The translations under genes were made by a program, and so were the position numbers. Below the pieces are notes generated by a model that made no database searches, had not been told where the DNA came from, and saw nothing but the letters and a program-made list of their open reading frames with translations. DNA of 64,000 nt from Microvirga massiliensis (GTDB lineage: Bacteria; Pseudomonadota; Alphaproteobacteria; Rhizobiales; Beijerinckiaceae). The first letter of the stretch is position 1. Each line of letters begins with the position of its first letter. Positions 52,077-62,783 of this stretch are shown piece by piece. The stretch spans positions 761,190 to 825,189 of the forward strand of contig NZ_LN811350.1 of NCBI RefSeq assembly GCF_001006805.1, written 5' to 3'.

Positions 52077-52685
52077 TCACTCGCCCTCGACCCGGCGGGT
52101 CTGCTCGGACCCCCAGAGATCGACGACGTAGAGTGTCAGAGGCGCATCGGGCCGGATGTCGACGGAGGCCGGCCCGGTGCGCGTGAGCAGCAGCGTATCG
52201 CCATCACCGGCGTGCACGTTCGTGTCGGCCGTGCGGGCAGCGGCGCCGGCGCCACGCACGAGGACGAGCATGACGTCGCCATCGCGTGGCAGTGTGACGG
52301 CCTTATCAGCTTTCAGTCGCGCCACGCGATGCGTGAACCGCCCACGACGCGTCATGACGTTCAGATCCTCGATCGGGCCCTCGACGAGATCGGCCTCGAC
52401 CGGCAGATCGGCCGGGAAGGCGAAAGGCATGCTGCCGCTGTCGAGACGAACATTGCCGCGGCCCTTCAAGGCGAGATCGAGGCCTTTGCCTTCGAGCACG
52501 GTCAGCGTGCGGTCGACGCCCGGGAAGAGCGAGAACGGCCCGGCGGACGCCACCTTCGCCATGCTCACGCGCCAGTCGAACTGATCCAGCGCCGCGCCAG
52601 CCGGCGAGACGAGAATTTCCGTCGTCTCGCCGCCGCCGTTCTTCCACGGCATGTGCCGATACTCGCTTGTCCGGATCAGGCGCAT
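52077..52685 (-). CDS. hutD: HutD family protein
   Basis: The 202-residue bicupin protein opens with the HutD signature YRHMPWKNGGGETTEILVSP and continues DQFDWRVSMAKVASAGPFSL. HutD is conserved in hut loci and is thought to limit Hut pathway flux, perhaps by binding an intermediate such as formyl-glutamate; no enzyme activity is proven. It is the last gene of the hut train and lies 73 bases after the acyl-CoA dehydrogenase. It converges with the HisC-like gene 11 bases away. Confidence 0.92.
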   Translation of the reverse strand: MRLIRTSEYRHMPWKNGGGETTEILVSPAGAALDQFDWRVSMAKVASAGPFSLFPGVDRTLTVLEGKGLDLALKGRGNVRLDSGSMPFAFPADLPVEADLVEGPIEDLNVMTRRGRFTHRVARLKADKAVTLPRDGDVMLVLVRGAGAAARTADTNVHAGDGDTLLLTRTGPASVDIRPDAPLTLYVVDLWGSEQTRRVEGE

Positions 52686-52758
52686 GATCCCCTCCCGTGA
52701 TCGGTTCAGCGGATGCAGGCGATGATGTCACGGTGATGGCACATAGCCATCATCACGA

Positions 52759-53892
52759 TCAGGCCAGCACGGTCCGTGCAATGATGTTGCGCTGGATCTC
52801 CGAGGAGCCCTCGTAGATCCGGAAGATGCGAGCGTCGCGCGCATAGCGCTCGATCGGCAGGTCGCGCGTGTAGCCGTAGCCGCCGTGGATCTGGATCGCC
52901 TTGTCGGTCACGCGGCCGACCATCTCGGAGGCATAGAGCTTCGCCATGGCGGACTCGCGCGAATAGCGCTCCCCGGATTCGCGCTTTCGTGCGGCGGCGA
53001 GGCTCAGAAGGCGCGCCGCCTCGATATCGGTCGCCATGTCGGCGAGCATCCATTGCAGGCCCTGGAACTCGGCGATGAGCGCACCACCCACCTTGCGCTG
53101 CTTGGCCCATTCGGTTGCCGCGGTGAGCGCGGCCTCGGCGATGCCGACCGAGCAGGCGGCGATCTCGACACGGCCGCCGTCGAGCACCTTCATGGCCGTG
53201 CGAAAGCCCGAGCCTTCGGCACCAAGCCGGTTCTCTTCCGGCACGTAACAGTCGAGCGCAACCTCGAAGACATGGCCGCCTTTCAGGCCCATGGTGCGCT
53301 CGGGCGACGAGGTGCGCACGCCACCGGCCTTCGGATCGACCACGAAAGCGGAGATCCCGCGGGCGCCGGCAGCGGGATCGGTCTTGGCATAGACGACGAT
53401 GAAGTCCGCCTCTCCGGCATTGGAGATGAAGTGCTTGGTCCCGGTAATGCGATAGCCGCTGCCCTCGCGCGTCGCGCGCGTCGACATGTCAGCCGGGTTG
53501 GAGCCGGCGCCCGGCTCGGTCAACGCGAAGGCGCCGAGGCTCTTGCCCGCGGCTGGCGGCAGATAGCGCGTACGCTGCGCCTCGTCGCCGCCGTAGAGAA
53601 TCGAATCCGTCGCGAGCCAATGAGCCGTGATCATCGAGGCCGTCGAGCCGCAGGCGCCTGCAATGGCCGCGACCGCATCGAACAGCACGGTCGGCCGCAG
53701 ACCGAGGCCGCCATGAGCTTCCGGAATCGGAAGGCCCATCAGGCCCATTTCGGCGAGGCTGTCGAGATGTATCGTGGCGGAGCGGCCGGTCTCGTCGATC
53801 TCCGCCGCAGAGGGAGCCAGGACTTCCGCCGCATAACGCCGGATCGCGTCGAGCAGGGCGATATCGTCGTCGCTGTGGGTCACCATGATCAT
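52759..53892 (-). CDS. Acyl-CoA dehydrogenase embedded in hut operon
   Basis: The 377-residue flavoprotein has all acyl-CoA dehydrogenase parts: SLGAFALTEPGAGSNPADMS, YRITGTKHFISNAGEADFIV, IQIHGGYGYTRDLPIERYAR and the catalytic glutamate in RIFRIYEGSSEIQRNIIART. The position of this Glu is that of short-chain type enzymes. It oxidises an acyl-CoA to the 2,3-enoyl-CoA and passes electrons to ETF. The start overlaps the CoA-transferase stop as ATGA, so both are made together. Conversion of imidazole-propionyl-CoA to urocanyl-CoA is the proposed reaction, by inference. Confidence 0.92.
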   Translation of the reverse strand: MIMVTHSDDDIALLDAIRRYAAEVLAPSAAEIDETGRSATIHLDSLAEMGLMGLPIPEAHGGLGLRPTVLFDAVAAIAGACGSTASMITAHWLATDSILYGGDEAQRTRYLPPAAGKSLGAFALTEPGAGSNPADMSTRATREGSGYRITGTKHFISNAGEADFIVVYAKTDPAAGARGISAFVVDPKAGGVRTSSPERTMGLKGGHVFEVALDCYVPEENRLGAEGSGFRTAMKVLDGGRVEIAACSVGIAEAALTAATEWAKQRKVGGALIAEFQGLQWMLADMATDIEAARLLSLAAARKRESGERYSRESAMAKLYASEMVGRVTDKAIQIHGGYGYTRDLPIERYARDARIFRIYEGSSEIQRNIIARTVLA

Positions 53893-55040
53893 CCCTCGAG
53901 TCCGAGTTCGGTCAGAATCGCTCGCCTGTCGGCATCGAGCGCTGGAGCCGCGGCAATGCCGCCGCGCGACGTGCCGCCGAAGCGCGCCGGTTGTTCCGGA
54001 ACCTGCACCGGTCCGAGCGTTGCATGATGCGTGTCCTGCAGCAGGCCCCGCTCCGTGGCCTGCGGAGAAGTGAGCGCCTCCGCCATGTCCTGGATCTCGG
54101 CGGCGGGCACACCGGCCGCGACGAGCGCGGCGACCGCCTCCGACGCCGTGAGCGAAGCCGACCATCCCTCGATGACGGCGCGCAGATCCGCCTCGTTGGC
54201 GAGACGGTCGGAATCGCTTCCGAAACGCGCATCCTCGGCAAGCTCCGGACAGCCGATGCACTCCGCGAGCTTCCCGAACAACTTCTCGTTGAGCACGGCG
54301 AGCACGAACATGCCGTCACGTGCCCGGAAGGCGCCGAACGGAGCGGAGAGCGGATGGCGGTTGCCGACGCGCTGCGGCGCCGTGCCGGAAGCGAGATAGC
54401 GCGCCACGACGAGCGGCTGAACCGCGATCATCGCGTCGAACATCGCAAGATCGATGTATCGGCCTGCACCGGTGCGTTGCCGCTCGACGAGGGCCGCGAG
54501 GATCGACCAGGATGCGAACAGGCCGGCGACGACATCGGCGATCGACTCGCCGACGAGCATCGGCGGTCCGTCGGGAGAGCCGGTGACCGACATGATGCCG
54601 GTCATCGCCTGCAGGATGATGTCGTAGGCCGGCCGACCGGCAAACTGCCCGTCCTGGCCGAAGCCCGAGATCGACGCATAGACCAGGCGCGGATTGAGCT
54701 GCGAGAGCTCGTTCCATCCGATCCCGAGCTTGTCGGCGACCCCGGGCCTGAAGTTCTCCACGACGACGTCCGCGCGTGCCGCCAGAGCCTGCACGATCGC
54801 GCGGTCTTCCGCCTTGTTGAGGTCGAGCGCGATGCTGCGCTTGCCACGGTTGATCGTCAGGAAGAGCGCGCTTTCGCCGTCGATGAACGGACCGACATGG
54901 CGGTAGTCGTCGCCCGTCGGGGGCTCGACCTTGATCACGTCGGCGCCGAGATCGGCCAGCAATGCGGTGCAATAGGGTCCGGCGAGCACGCGGCTGAAAT
55001 CGAGCACACGCACTCCCGAGAGCGGACGATTATCCGTCAC
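53889..55040 (-). CDS. CaiB/BaiF family CoA-transferase embedded in hut operon
   Basis: The 383-residue type III CoA-transferase starts LSGVRVLDFSRVLAGPYCTA and has DVIKVEPPTGDDYRH, VVVENFRPGVADKLGI and the catalytic aspartate in YIDLAMFDAMIAVQPL. Type III enzymes move CoA between carboxylates; CaiB does so between carnitine-type acids. The GTG at 55040 has GAGGAGG before it, preferred over a GTG 24 bases upstream. It lies 27 bases after hutU. It could exchange CoA between urocanyl-CoA and imidazole-propionate, which would make the cycle self-sustaining. That role is inferred from position. Confidence 0.92.
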   Translation of the reverse strand: MTDNRPLSGVRVLDFSRVLAGPYCTALLADLGADVIKVEPPTGDDYRHVGPFIDGESALFLTINRGKRSIALDLNKAEDRAIVQALAARADVVVENFRPGVADKLGIGWNELSQLNPRLVYASISGFGQDGQFAGRPAYDIILQAMTGIMSVTGSPDGPPMLVGESIADVVAGLFASWSILAALVERQRTGAGRYIDLAMFDAMIAVQPLVVARYLASGTAPQRVGNRHPLSAPFGAFRARDGMFVLAVLNEKLFGKLAECIGCPELAEDARFGSDSDRLANEADLRAVIEGWSASLTASEAVAALVAAGVPAAEIQDMAEALTSPQATERGLLQDTHHATLGPVQVPEQPARFGGTSRGGIAAAPALDADRRAILTELGLEG

Positions 55041-55067
55041 GCGGGCCTCCTCGTTTCTCGTCACGTT

Positions 55068-56732
55068 TCAGCGCAGGCTCGGCAGGTCGAGGCCGTGCTC
55101 ACGGGCGCAGTCGATGGCGATCTCGTAGCCGGCATCCGCGTGCCGCATCACGCCCGTGGCCGGATCGTTCCAGAGCACGCGCTCGATGCGCTTCGCGGCT
55201 TCCGGCGTGCCGTCGCAGACGATGACCATTCCCGAATGCTGCGAGAAGCCCATCCCGACGCCGCCGCCGTGATGCAGTGACACCCAGGTGGCGCCCGACG
55301 CGCAATTGAGAAGCGCGTTGAGCAGCGGCCAATCCGACACGGCGTCCGAGCCATCCCGCATTGCCTCGGTTTCGCGGTTCGGCGAGGCGACCGAGCCGCT
55401 GTCGAGGTGGTCTCGGCCGATGACGATCGGCGCCTTCAACTCGCCCTTGGCGACCATCTCGTTGAAGGCGAGGCCGAGACGGTGACGGTCGCCGAGGCCG
55501 ACCCAGCAGATCCGGGCCGGCAGGCCCTGGAACTTGATCCGCGTCTTGGCCATGTCGAGCCAGTTGTGCAGGTGCTTGTTGTCGGGCAGCAGTTCCTTCA
55601 CCTTGGCATCGGTGCGGTAGATGTCCTCCGGATCACCCGACAAAGCCGCCCAGCGGAACGGGCCGATGCCGCGGCAGAAGAGCGGGCGGATATAGGCCGG
55701 CACGAATCCCGGAAAGTCGAAGGCGTCGGCGACCCCTTCCTCGAGCGCCATCTGGCGGATGTTGTTGCCGTAATCGACGGTCGGCACGCCCATCTTGTGG
55801 AAGTCCAGCATGGCGCGCACGTGCTCCGCCATGGAGCGTTTGGCGGCCTGCGTCACGGCCTTGGGATCGCTCTCGCGCTTTGCCTCCCACTCGGCGAGAG
55901 TCCAGCCTTTCGGCAGATAGCCGTTGACCGGATCATGCGCCGAGGTCTGGTCGGTGACGCAGTCGGGGCGCACGCCACGGCGCACGAGTTCGGGCAGGAT
56001 CTCGCCGGCATTGCCGAGAAGGGCAACCGAGATCGGCTTCTTCTCTTCGCAGGACCGCCTGATGATCTCGAGCGCATCGTCGAGGTCCTGCGCCTGCACG
56101 TCCACGTAGCCGGTGCGGAGGCGGAATTCGATGCGGCTCGGCTGGCATTCGATGGCAAGGCACGAGGCTCCGGCCATGGTGGCGGCCAGCGGTTGCGCGC
56201 CGCCCATGCCGCCGAGGCCCGCCGTGAGAATCCACTTGCCGGACAGATCGCCATCGTAGTGGCGGCGGCCCATTTCAACAAAGGTCTCGTAGGTTCCCTG
56301 AACGATGCCCTGCGTGCCGATGTAGATCCAGGATCCGGCCGTCATCTGGCCGTACATCATAAGCCCCTTGCGATCGAGCTCGTTGAAGTGATCCCAGGTC
56401 GCCCAATGCGGGACGAGATTGGAATTGGCGATCAGCACGCGCGGAGCATCGGGGTGCGTGCGGAACACACCGACCGGCTTGCCGGATTGAACCAGGAGAG
56501 TTTCATCGGCTTCGAGCTTCTTGAGCGCTGCGACCATGCGGTCGAAGCTTTCCCAGTCACGGGCGGCGCGCCCGATTCCGCCGTAGACGACGAGCTCGCC
56601 CGGCCGTTCGGCGACGTCCGGATCGAGATTGTTCATCAGCATGCGGAGCGGCGCTTCCGTGAGCCAGCTCTTGGCCGAGATTTCGGGGCCGCGGGGCGCG
56701 CGGATCACGCGGGCGTTGTCGATGCGGGTCAT
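55068..56732 (-). CDS. hutU: Urocanate hydratase
   Basis: The 554-residue enzyme adds water to urocanate to give imidazolone-propionate, using tightly bound NAD+ as electrophile. It shows [20 protein letters not shown] for NAD binding and the active-site cysteine in [20 protein letters not shown], plus [20 protein letters not shown]. The length is normal for the family. GAGGAAAAATCC precedes the ATG. It is the third Hut step gene in the operon after hutH and hutG, and the two CoA-related genes follow. Cytoplasmic. Confidence 0.97.
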   Translation of the reverse strand: MTRIDNARVIRAPRGPEISAKSWLTEAPLRMLMNNLDPDVAERPGELVVYGGIGRAARDWESFDRMVAALKKLEADETLLVQSGKPVGVFRTHPDAPRVLIANSNLVPHWATWDHFNELDRKGLMMYGQMTAGSWIYIGTQGIVQGTYETFVEMGRRHYDGDLSGKWILTAGLGGMGGAQPLAATMAGASCLAIECQPSRIEFRLRTGYVDVQAQDLDDALEIIRRSCEEKKPISVALLGNAGEILPELVRRGVRPDCVTDQTSAHDPVNGYLPKGWTLAEWEAKRESDPKAVTQAAKRSMAEHVRAMLDFHKMGVPTVDYGNNIRQMALEEGVADAFDFPGFVPAYIRPLFCRGIGPFRWAALSGDPEDIYRTDAKVKELLPDNKHLHNWLDMAKTRIKFQGLPARICWVGLGDRHRLGLAFNEMVAKGELKAPIVIGRDHLDSGSVASPNRETEAMRDGSDAVSDWPLLNALLNCASGATWVSLHHGGGVGMGFSQHSGMVIVCDGTPEAAKRIERVLWNDPATGVMRHADAGYEIAIDCAREHGLDLPSLR

Positions 56733-56746
56733 GGATTTTTCCTCGA

Positions 56747-57577
56747 TCAGGCTTTGACGGTGGCGAAGCGCAGGCAGGCTTCGATGATGCGGGTGAGCGC
56801 CGTGCGCATCGGCGCGGCGTAGGATTCGTCGTAAGGAGTCGGCCACTGGCCTTCGGCAACGGCGCCGAGCGGCTCCTGCATGTAGCCGCGGCAGGCGAGC
56901 TCCATCTGCACGGCGTGGATGCCCGCTTCCGGCCGGCCGAGGCTGCGCGTGATGTAGCCCCCCTTGAAACGGCCATTGGCGACGCGGCTGAACGTAGTCT
57001 CGCCGCAGATGGCTTCGATCATGGATGTCAGCGCAGGATCGCAGCTCGCGCCGGAATTGGTGCCGATGTTGAAGTTCGGCAGGGTGCCTTCGAACAGGCG
57101 CGGGATCACCGACCGGATCGAGTGGCAATCATAGACCACGATTCTGTCGTGCTTTGCCTGCAGGCGCTCGATCTCGCTCCGAAGCGCCGCGTGATAGGGC
57201 TCGAAGAAACGCGTGCGCCGTTCCGAAATCGTGGCGGCATCCGGTTCCCCGCCCGCCCTGTAGAGCGGCTCGCCGTCGAAGGTCGTGGTCGGGCAGAGCT
57301 CGGTGGTGGCCTGTCCGGGATAGAGGGACGCGCCCGACGGATCACGGTTCACGTCGATGACCGTGCGCGAGATCGCGGTGTGCACGACCGTCGCACCGAG
57401 ATCGGCAGCGAAATCGTAGAGTCGGTCGATCCACCAATCGGCATCCTTGCGGGCGAGCCAGGGCGAGACGAGCCTGGACTCGAACTCGGCCGGGATCTCA
57501 GTTCCCGTATGCGGCAGGCTCACGACGAGCGGCGCCTCTCCGCGCCGCACGCTGAGCCAGGATGGAGCGGCACTCAT
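56747..57577 (-). CDS. hutG: N-formylglutamate deformylase
   Basis: The 276-residue hydrolase converts N-formyl-glutamate to glutamate and formate. The family segments are [40 protein letters not shown], and the metal-binding [20 protein letters not shown]. Together with HutF it completes the two-step route from formimino-glutamate instead of a one-step formiminoglutamase. The ATG overlaps the hutH stop as ATGA; hutU starts 14 bases after its own stop. Confidence 0.95.
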   Translation of the reverse strand: MSAAPSWLSVRRGEAPLVVSLPHTGTEIPAEFESRLVSPWLARKDADWWIDRLYDFAADLGATVVHTAISRTVIDVNRDPSGASLYPGQATTELCPTTTFDGEPLYRAGGEPDAATISERRTRFFEPYHAALRSEIERLQAKHDRIVVYDCHSIRSVIPRLFEGTLPNFNIGTNSGASCDPALTSMIEAICGETTFSRVANGRFKGGYITRSLGRPEAGIHAVQMELACRGYMQEPLGAVAEGQWPTPYDESYAAPMRTALTRIIEACLRFATVKA

Positions 57578-59121
57578 GCGTGGGCCTCGGCAATTGCCGG
57601 CAGGACGTCATCACCGGCGACTTCCGTGAGCTTGCCGGAGACGACGAGCGCCGTGGCCTGCTCCATGTCGGGTGCGAAATGCCGGTCGTCCTCGAGAGAC
57701 GGCACCGCATCGCGCAAGGCGGCGCGCACGCGCTCGAGCCGGGCGCTCGACTTCATCGGCGCATGGAAGTCACAACCCTGTGCCGCAGCCAAAAGCTCGA
57801 TCCCGATGACGTTCGCGGCATTCGCTGCCATGGCGAGAAGCCGCCGCGCCCCATGCGCGGCCATCGAGACATGATCCTCCTGGTTGGCCGAGGTCGGGAT
57901 CGAGTCGACGCTTGCCGGATAGGCGCGCTGCTTGTTCTCGGAAACGAGAGCGGCAGCGGTGACCTGCGGGATCATGAATCCGGAATTGAGGCCCGGCTTC
58001 GGCGTCAGGAAGGCAGGCAGGCCGGAGAGCGCCGGGTCGACCAGCATCGCGATGCGACGCTCGGCCAGCGAGCCGATCTCGCACAAAGCCATGGCGATCA
58101 TGTCGGCCGCGAAGGCGACCGGTTCGGCGTGGAAATTGCCGCCGGAGATGACCTCGCCCGTGTCGGAGAAGACGAGCGGATTGTCGGAAACGCCGTTCGC
58201 TTCGGTACCGAGCGTTTCACCGGCTTGGCGCAGGAGATCGAGAACCGCGCCCATCACCTGCGGCTGGCAGCGCAGGCAATAGGGATCCTGCACGCGGTCG
58301 TCATTCGTCAGGTGCGAGGCGCGGATCGCGCTGCCCTGCATCAGCGCCCGCAGCGACGCGGCGACTTCGACCTGCCCGCGATGGCGGCGCAGATTTTGAA
58401 TGCGCGCGTCGAACGGACCGTCCGAGCCCTTGGCGGCGTCGGTCGCGAGCGCCCCGGTGACGAGCGCCGCCTGGAAGACCCGCTCGGTCTCGAACAGGCC
58501 CGCGAGGGCGAGCGCCGTCGAAACCTGCGTGCCGTTGAGCAGCGCGAGCCCCTCCTTGGGACCGAGCGCGAGCGGCGCGAGGCCCGCATCGGCGAGCGCC
58601 TTGGAGGCGGGCACCCGTGCACCGTCGACGAAGAACTCGCCGACGCCCATCATGGACGCCGTCATATGCGCAAGGGGAGCGAGATCGCCCGAAGCGCCGA
58701 CCGAGCCCTGGCCGGGAATGACCGGCACGAGGTCCTTGCGCAGGCAGGCGGCGAGATGCTCGACGGTCGACCAGCGCACGCCGGACGCGCCTTGTGCCAG
58801 GCTCGCGAGCTTGAGCGCCATGATGAGGCGCACGACCGGCACCGGCAGCGGCTCGCCGACACCGGCGGCATGCGAGAGAACGATGTTGCGCTGGAGCGTG
58901 GCGAGGTCGGCCGCATCGATGCGGACGCTCGCGAGCTTTCCGAAACCGGTATTGATCCCGTAGACCGGCTCGCCCTTGGCGATGATGGCGCGAATCGTCT
59001 CGGCGCCGGCCTCGATGCCGGCGCGGCAGCCCTCATCAAGGGCGACGTCACCACCGAAATAGATCTTGCGCCAGCTCGCGAGCGAAACGGAGCCGGGATT
59101 GAGCACGACGGTTCGGGTCAC
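57574..59121 (-). CDS. hutH: Histidine ammonia-lyase
   Basis: The 515-residue lyase removes ammonia from L-histidine to form urocanate. The Ala-Ser-Gly triad that forms the MIO cofactor is in [20 protein letters not shown] near residue 145. [20 protein letters not shown] supplies the catalytic tyrosine loop, and [20 protein letters not shown] is also diagnostic. The GTG start at 59121 overlaps the hutI stop as GTGA. The long extension upstream in this phase is a shadow of hutI. Confidence 0.97.
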   Translation of the reverse strand: MTRTVVLNPGSVSLASWRKIYFGGDVALDEGCRAGIEAGAETIRAIIAKGEPVYGINTGFGKLASVRIDAADLATLQRNIVLSHAAGVGEPLPVPVVRLIMALKLASLAQGASGVRWSTVEHLAACLRKDLVPVIPGQGSVGASGDLAPLAHMTASMMGVGEFFVDGARVPASKALADAGLAPLALGPKEGLALLNGTQVSTALALAGLFETERVFQAALVTGALATDAAKGSDGPFDARIQNLRRHRGQVEVAASLRALMQGSAIRASHLTNDDRVQDPYCLRCQPQVMGAVLDLLRQAGETLGTEANGVSDNPLVFSDTGEVISGGNFHAEPVAFAADMIAMALCEIGSLAERRIAMLVDPALSGLPAFLTPKPGLNSGFMIPQVTAAALVSENKQRAYPASVDSIPTSANQEDHVSMAAHGARRLLAMAANAANVIGIELLAAAQGCDFHAPMKSSARLERVRAALRDAVPSLEDDRHFAPDMEQATALVVSGKLTEVAGDDVLPAIAEAHA

Positions 59122-60326
59122 TGTCCTCTCCAGATGCGGGTATGCAAGGGGTTGAAGCCGATGCGGTAGACGAGCTCGGCGGGGCGCTCGACGTTCCAGA
59201 TTGCTAGATCGCACCATTTGCCGGGCTCGAGCGTGCCGATCTCGTCGAGACGGCCGAGCGCGCGGGCGGCTTCGCGGGTCACGCCGGCCAGACATTCCTC
59301 GACGGTCAGGCGGAACAGCGTCGCGCCCATGTTCATCGTGAGCAGCAACGACGTCAGCGGCGAGGTGCCGGGATTGCAATCGGTGGCGAGTGCGATGCGT
59401 GTGCCGTGCTTGCGGAAATGCTCGACCGGCGGCTTCTGGGTTTCGCGGATGAAGTAGAAGGCTCCAGGCAGAAGCACCGCGACCGTGCCGGCCTTCGCCA
59501 TCGCGGCCGCGCCATCCTCGTCCGTAAATTCGAGATGATCGGCGGAAAGGGCGCTGTGCTCGGCCGCGAGGCGCGCGCCGTGCAGATTGGAGAGCTGGTC
59601 GGCATGCAGCTTTACGGGCAGGCCGGCCGTACGGGCGGCCGCGAAGACGCGTGCAGTCTGTTCGGAAGAAAAGGCAATCCCTTCGCAGAAAGCATCGGCC
59701 GCATCGGCAAGCTCCGCCTTTGCGATCGCGGGCAGCATCTCCTCGCAGACGCGGGTGATGAAAGCATCCTTGTCGCCGTTCGCTTCCGGCGGGAGAGCAT
59801 GAGCACCGAGGAACGTCGTCGTAACGGAGACGGGACGCTCGCCGCCGAGGCGCCGCGCGGCGCGCAACAGGCGGGATTCGCTGTCGAGGTCGAGGCCGTA
59901 GCCGGACTTAACCTCGATCGTCGTCACGCCTTCCCGGATCAGATGGTCGAGGCGGGGCAGGGCGCTCGACACGAGATCGTTTTCACTCGCGGCACGTGTT
60001 GCCTTGACGGTCGATGCGATGCCGCCGCCGGCACGCGCGATCTCCTCGTAGCTCGCGCCTTGCAGGCGTAACTCGAACTCGTGCGCGCGATCGCCGCCGA
60101 AGACGAGGTGGGTGTGGCAATCCACGAGGCCGGGTGTGATCCAGCGGCCCTCGCAGTCGATTCTGCTCTTTGCATCCCAGCCGGACGGCAGATCGCTCAT
60201 CGCTCCCGCGAAGGCGATGCGCCCGTCCTTGGCTGCAACCGCGCCATGCTCGACGATGCCGAGGCCGTCCGCGTTCCGGGACAGCGTGGCAAGCCTTGCA
60301 TTGAACCAGATCGTGTCGAAGCTCAT
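59118..60326 (-). CDS. hutI: Imidazolonepropionase
   Basis: The 402-residue amidohydrolase opens the imidazolone ring to give formimino-glutamate. Metal ligands are in [20 protein letters not shown], with further signatures [40 protein letters not shown] and [20 protein letters not shown]. It is the first gene of the hut train. Its start lies 31 bases from the first of two operator-like palindromes, which fits direct repression by HutC. Confidence 0.97.
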   Translation of the reverse strand: MSFDTIWFNARLATLSRNADGLGIVEHGAVAAKDGRIAFAGAMSDLPSGWDAKSRIDCEGRWITPGLVDCHTHLVFGGDRAHEFELRLQGASYEEIARAGGGIASTVKATRAASENDLVSSALPRLDHLIREGVTTIEVKSGYGLDLDSESRLLRAARRLGGERPVSVTTTFLGAHALPPEANGDKDAFITRVCEEMLPAIAKAELADAADAFCEGIAFSSEQTARVFAAARTAGLPVKLHADQLSNLHGARLAAEHSALSADHLEFTDEDGAAAMAKAGTVAVLLPGAFYFIRETQKPPVEHFRKHGTRIALATDCNPGTSPLTSLLLTMNMGATLFRLTVEECLAGVTREAARALGRLDEIGTLEPGKWCDLAIWNVERPAELVYRIGFNPLHTRIWRGQ

Positions 60327-60356
60327 GGCGCCTCCTCGGGTTCGCTCCCCTATTAA

Positions 60357-60366
60357 TGTCTATACA
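60357..60366. promoter_or_regulatory. Candidate HutC operator 1 (hutI side)
   Basis: TGTCTATACA, a one-step variant of TGTCTAGACA, lies in the hutI-hutF intergenic region inside an AT-rich patch (TTAATGTCTATACATAA). It is 29 bases from the perfect copy, close to three helical turns. Confidence 0.6.
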
Positions 60367-60385
60367 TAAAAGCCGTGAAAGGGTA

Positions 60386-60395
60386 TGTCTAGACA
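60386..60395. promoter_or_regulatory. Candidate HutC operator 2 (hutF side)
   Basis: TGTCTAGACA is identical to the palindrome at 50901-50910 in the transporter/aminotransferase promoter. The paired sites in this divergent promoter should let HutC control hutI and hutF together. Confidence 0.7.
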
Positions 60396-60518
60396 AAAGT
60401 GGCGGGCCCGATGAGAAGCGGAGCCTGCCCTGAAATGCGGTGGGCCGTCCATCCGGAATGCCCTTGCAAAGGCCGGACCGGTTCCCCGGCAGATTGGGTC
60501 GAGTCACGAACGGTGTCG

Positions 60519-61880
60519 ATGATGCGCAAGCTCTTTTTCGATCATGCCCTGCTTCCCTCCGGCTGGGCGACGGACGTCGCAATCGACGTCAAGGAAGGCG
60601 TCATTCGCGCCATCCACGCGAATGCCGCGTCTGACGGCCGTGAGCATATCGCCGGCATCGCGCTGCCCGGCCTGCCGAACCTGCACAGCCACACCTTCCA
60701 GCGCGGCATGGCCGGCTTGGCCGAGATCCGGGGCCCGGAAGGGGACAGCTTCTGGACGTGGCGTCAGGTCATGTACCGCTTCCTGGGCCATCTCACGCCC
60801 GACGACGTCGAAGCGATCGCAGCCTTCGCGATGATGGAGATGCTCGAGGGCGGTTTCACGGCGCTCGCCGAATTCCACTATCTCCATCATGACTTCGATG
60901 GCCGGCCCTATGCGGATCTCGCCGAGCTGTCGGGACGCATCGCGGCTGCCGCTGTCGAGACCGGCATCGGGCTGACGCTCCTGCCCGTGCTTTACGCACA
61001 GGGCGGCTTCGGAGGCACCGCGCCGAACGAGGGACAGCGCCGCTTCGTCAACGATGTCGAGCGCTATCTGCGGCTCGTCGAAGCCGCGCGCGAACGCGTG
61101 AGGAACCTCGACGATGCCGTCGTTGGCATCGCGCCGCACAGTCTGCGCGCCGTGACGCCCGAAGCACTCACGCAGGTGCTCGCGGCCGTGCCGCAGAGCC
61201 CGGTCCACATCCACGTCGCCGAACAGGTGAAGGAGGTCGAGGATTGCATCGCCTGGTCGGGTCGGCGCCCGGTCGAGTGGCTGCTCGATCATGCGCCGGT
61301 CAACGCGCGCTGGTGCTTGATTCACGCCACGCATCTCACGCCGGACGAGACGCATCGCTTCGCGCGGACCGGCGCGGCGGCGGGATTGTGCCCGATCACC
61401 GAGGCCAATCTCGGCGACGGCATCTTCGAAGGCGTCGATTTCCTGGCGGCCGGAGGATCCTTCGGCGTCGGCTCGGATTCGAACATCGATATCGATGCGC
61501 CGGCAGAGCTGAGGCAGTTCGAATACAGCCAGCGCCTGAAGCACCATGCGCGCAACGTGCTGGCGCGGCGCGAAGGCGAGTCGACCGGACGTGCTCTCTA
61601 CGAGGGAGCGCTCGCGGGCGGCACGCGCGCCCTGGGACGGCAGATCGGTGCGCTCGCGACCGGCCACCGCGCCGATATCGTGGTGCTCGATTCGGCTCAT
61701 CCCGACCTCGCATCCATCTCCGGCGACCGCTGGCTCGATTCTTTTGTCTTCGTCGCTGGCAAGGCCGCGATCGACAGCGTCATCGTTTCGGGCCGTTCCG
61801 TGGTAACGAAAGGCCGTCACCACCGCCGCGATGCCATCACGGCCCGGTATTCCGGCGCGATCGCGCGGCTGACGGCTTGA
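60519..61880 (+). CDS. hutF: Formimidoylglutamate deiminase
   Basis: The 453-residue amidohydrolase removes the imino group from formimino-glutamate, giving N-formyl-glutamate and ammonia. Metal ligands are in LPGLPNLHSHTFQRGMAGLA, with VHIHVAEQVKEVEDCIAWSG and LIHATHLTPDETHRFARTGA as further signatures. The pair of ATGs at 60519 and 60522 agrees with the family start; the frame upstream to 60399 runs across the operator region. hutC follows 25 bases downstream. Confidence 0.95.
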   Translation: MMRKLFFDHALLPSGWATDVAIDVKEGVIRAIHANAASDGREHIAGIALPGLPNLHSHTFQRGMAGLAEIRGPEGDSFWTWRQVMYRFLGHLTPDDVEAIAAFAMMEMLEGGFTALAEFHYLHHDFDGRPYADLAELSGRIAAAAVETGIGLTLLPVLYAQGGFGGTAPNEGQRRFVNDVERYLRLVEAARERVRNLDDAVVGIAPHSLRAVTPEALTQVLAAVPQSPVHIHVAEQVKEVEDCIAWSGRRPVEWLLDHAPVNARWCLIHATHLTPDETHRFARTGAAAGLCPITEANLGDGIFEGVDFLAAGGSFGVGSDSNIDIDAPAELRQFEYSQRLKHHARNVLARREGESTGRALYEGALAGGTRALGRQIGALATGHRADIVVLDSAHPDLASISGDRWLDSFVFVAGKAAIDSVIVSGRSVVTKGRHHRRDAITARYSGAIARLTA

Positions 61881-61905
61881 GAGCACTGGGGGGCAACGCG
61901 TCGGC

Positions 61906-62643
61906 ATGAGTCATCTGCATCAGCGTATTCGAGACGACATCGAGGGGCGCATCATGTCTGGGGAGTGGCCGCCGGGCCATCGCATCCCTTTCGAGCACGA
62001 GCTGATGGCGCAGTATGGCTGCTCGCGCATGACCGTGAACAAGGTCCTGTCGACGCTCGCGGCCAACGGGCTTATCACGCGGCGGCGACGGACGGGCTCC
62101 GTCGTCGCGGTGCCGAGCACCGAGCGCGCCGTTCTCGAGATCCAGGATTTCGCGCTTGAGGCGGCGCGCACGGGCACGATTTACCGCTTCGAGGTACAGC
62201 GCTGTGTCGTCGAGCCGCTCGACATTGCTGCCGCGCAACGCATCGGGCTCCCTACGGGAGCCGAGATGCTCTGCATCAACACGCTTCACCTGATGGACGA
62301 GGTGCCGGGCGCCTACGAGCAGCGTCTGATCAATCTCGCGGCGGTTCCCGAGGCGCGCGACGAGCGCTTCGAGGACGATGTGCCGCCGGGCACTTGGCTG
62401 CTGCGGAGGGTGCCGTGGACCGATGCCGAGCACGTCATTCGCGCCGTCAATGCCGATGCCGCATTGGCGAAGCGGCTGCAGACCGAGATGGGCGCAGCCT
62501 GCCTCATGCTGGAGCGGCGCACCTGGCAGGCGGGCGCTTTCATCACCGAGGCACGGATCACCTATCCGGGTGATCGGCATCACCTCGTCGGGCGGTTTTC
62601 ACCGGCTGGGGATGGCGGGATCTTCGGCGGAACCACGGAGTGA
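61906..62643 (+). CDS. hutC: Histidine utilization repressor, GntR family
   Basis: The 245-residue regulator has an N-terminal GntR winged helix (SGEWPPGHRIPFEHELMAQY, then GCSRMTVNKVLSTLAANGLI) and a C-terminal UTRA effector domain ending ITYPGDRHHLVGRFSPAG. HutC is released from DNA by urocanate. It is cotranscribed with hutF and, by inference, binds the TGTCTAGACA palindromes in this locus. Because urocanate is the inducer, any substrate that the cluster converts to urocanate would switch it on. Confidence 0.95.
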   Translation: MSHLHQRIRDDIEGRIMSGEWPPGHRIPFEHELMAQYGCSRMTVNKVLSTLAANGLITRRRRTGSVVAVPSTERAVLEIQDFALEAARTGTIYRFEVQRCVVEPLDIAAAQRIGLPTGAEMLCINTLHLMDEVPGAYEQRLINLAAVPEARDERFEDDVPPGTWLLRRVPWTDAEHVIRAVNADAALAKRLQTEMGAACLMLERRTWQAGAFITEARITYPGDRHHLVGRFSPAGDGGIFGGTTE

Positions 62644-62783
62644 AAATATCGCCGTGCGGAAGGCGGGGCGTGAGCAGTGGCAAAGGCCCTCTTTTTCTAC
62701 CGAGCGCGAAAGCGGCAGCGCCGGCGATCAGCACGGAGCCAGGGACGTTATATGGCGTGTCGTGCCCTGGAGACTCATTCCAT

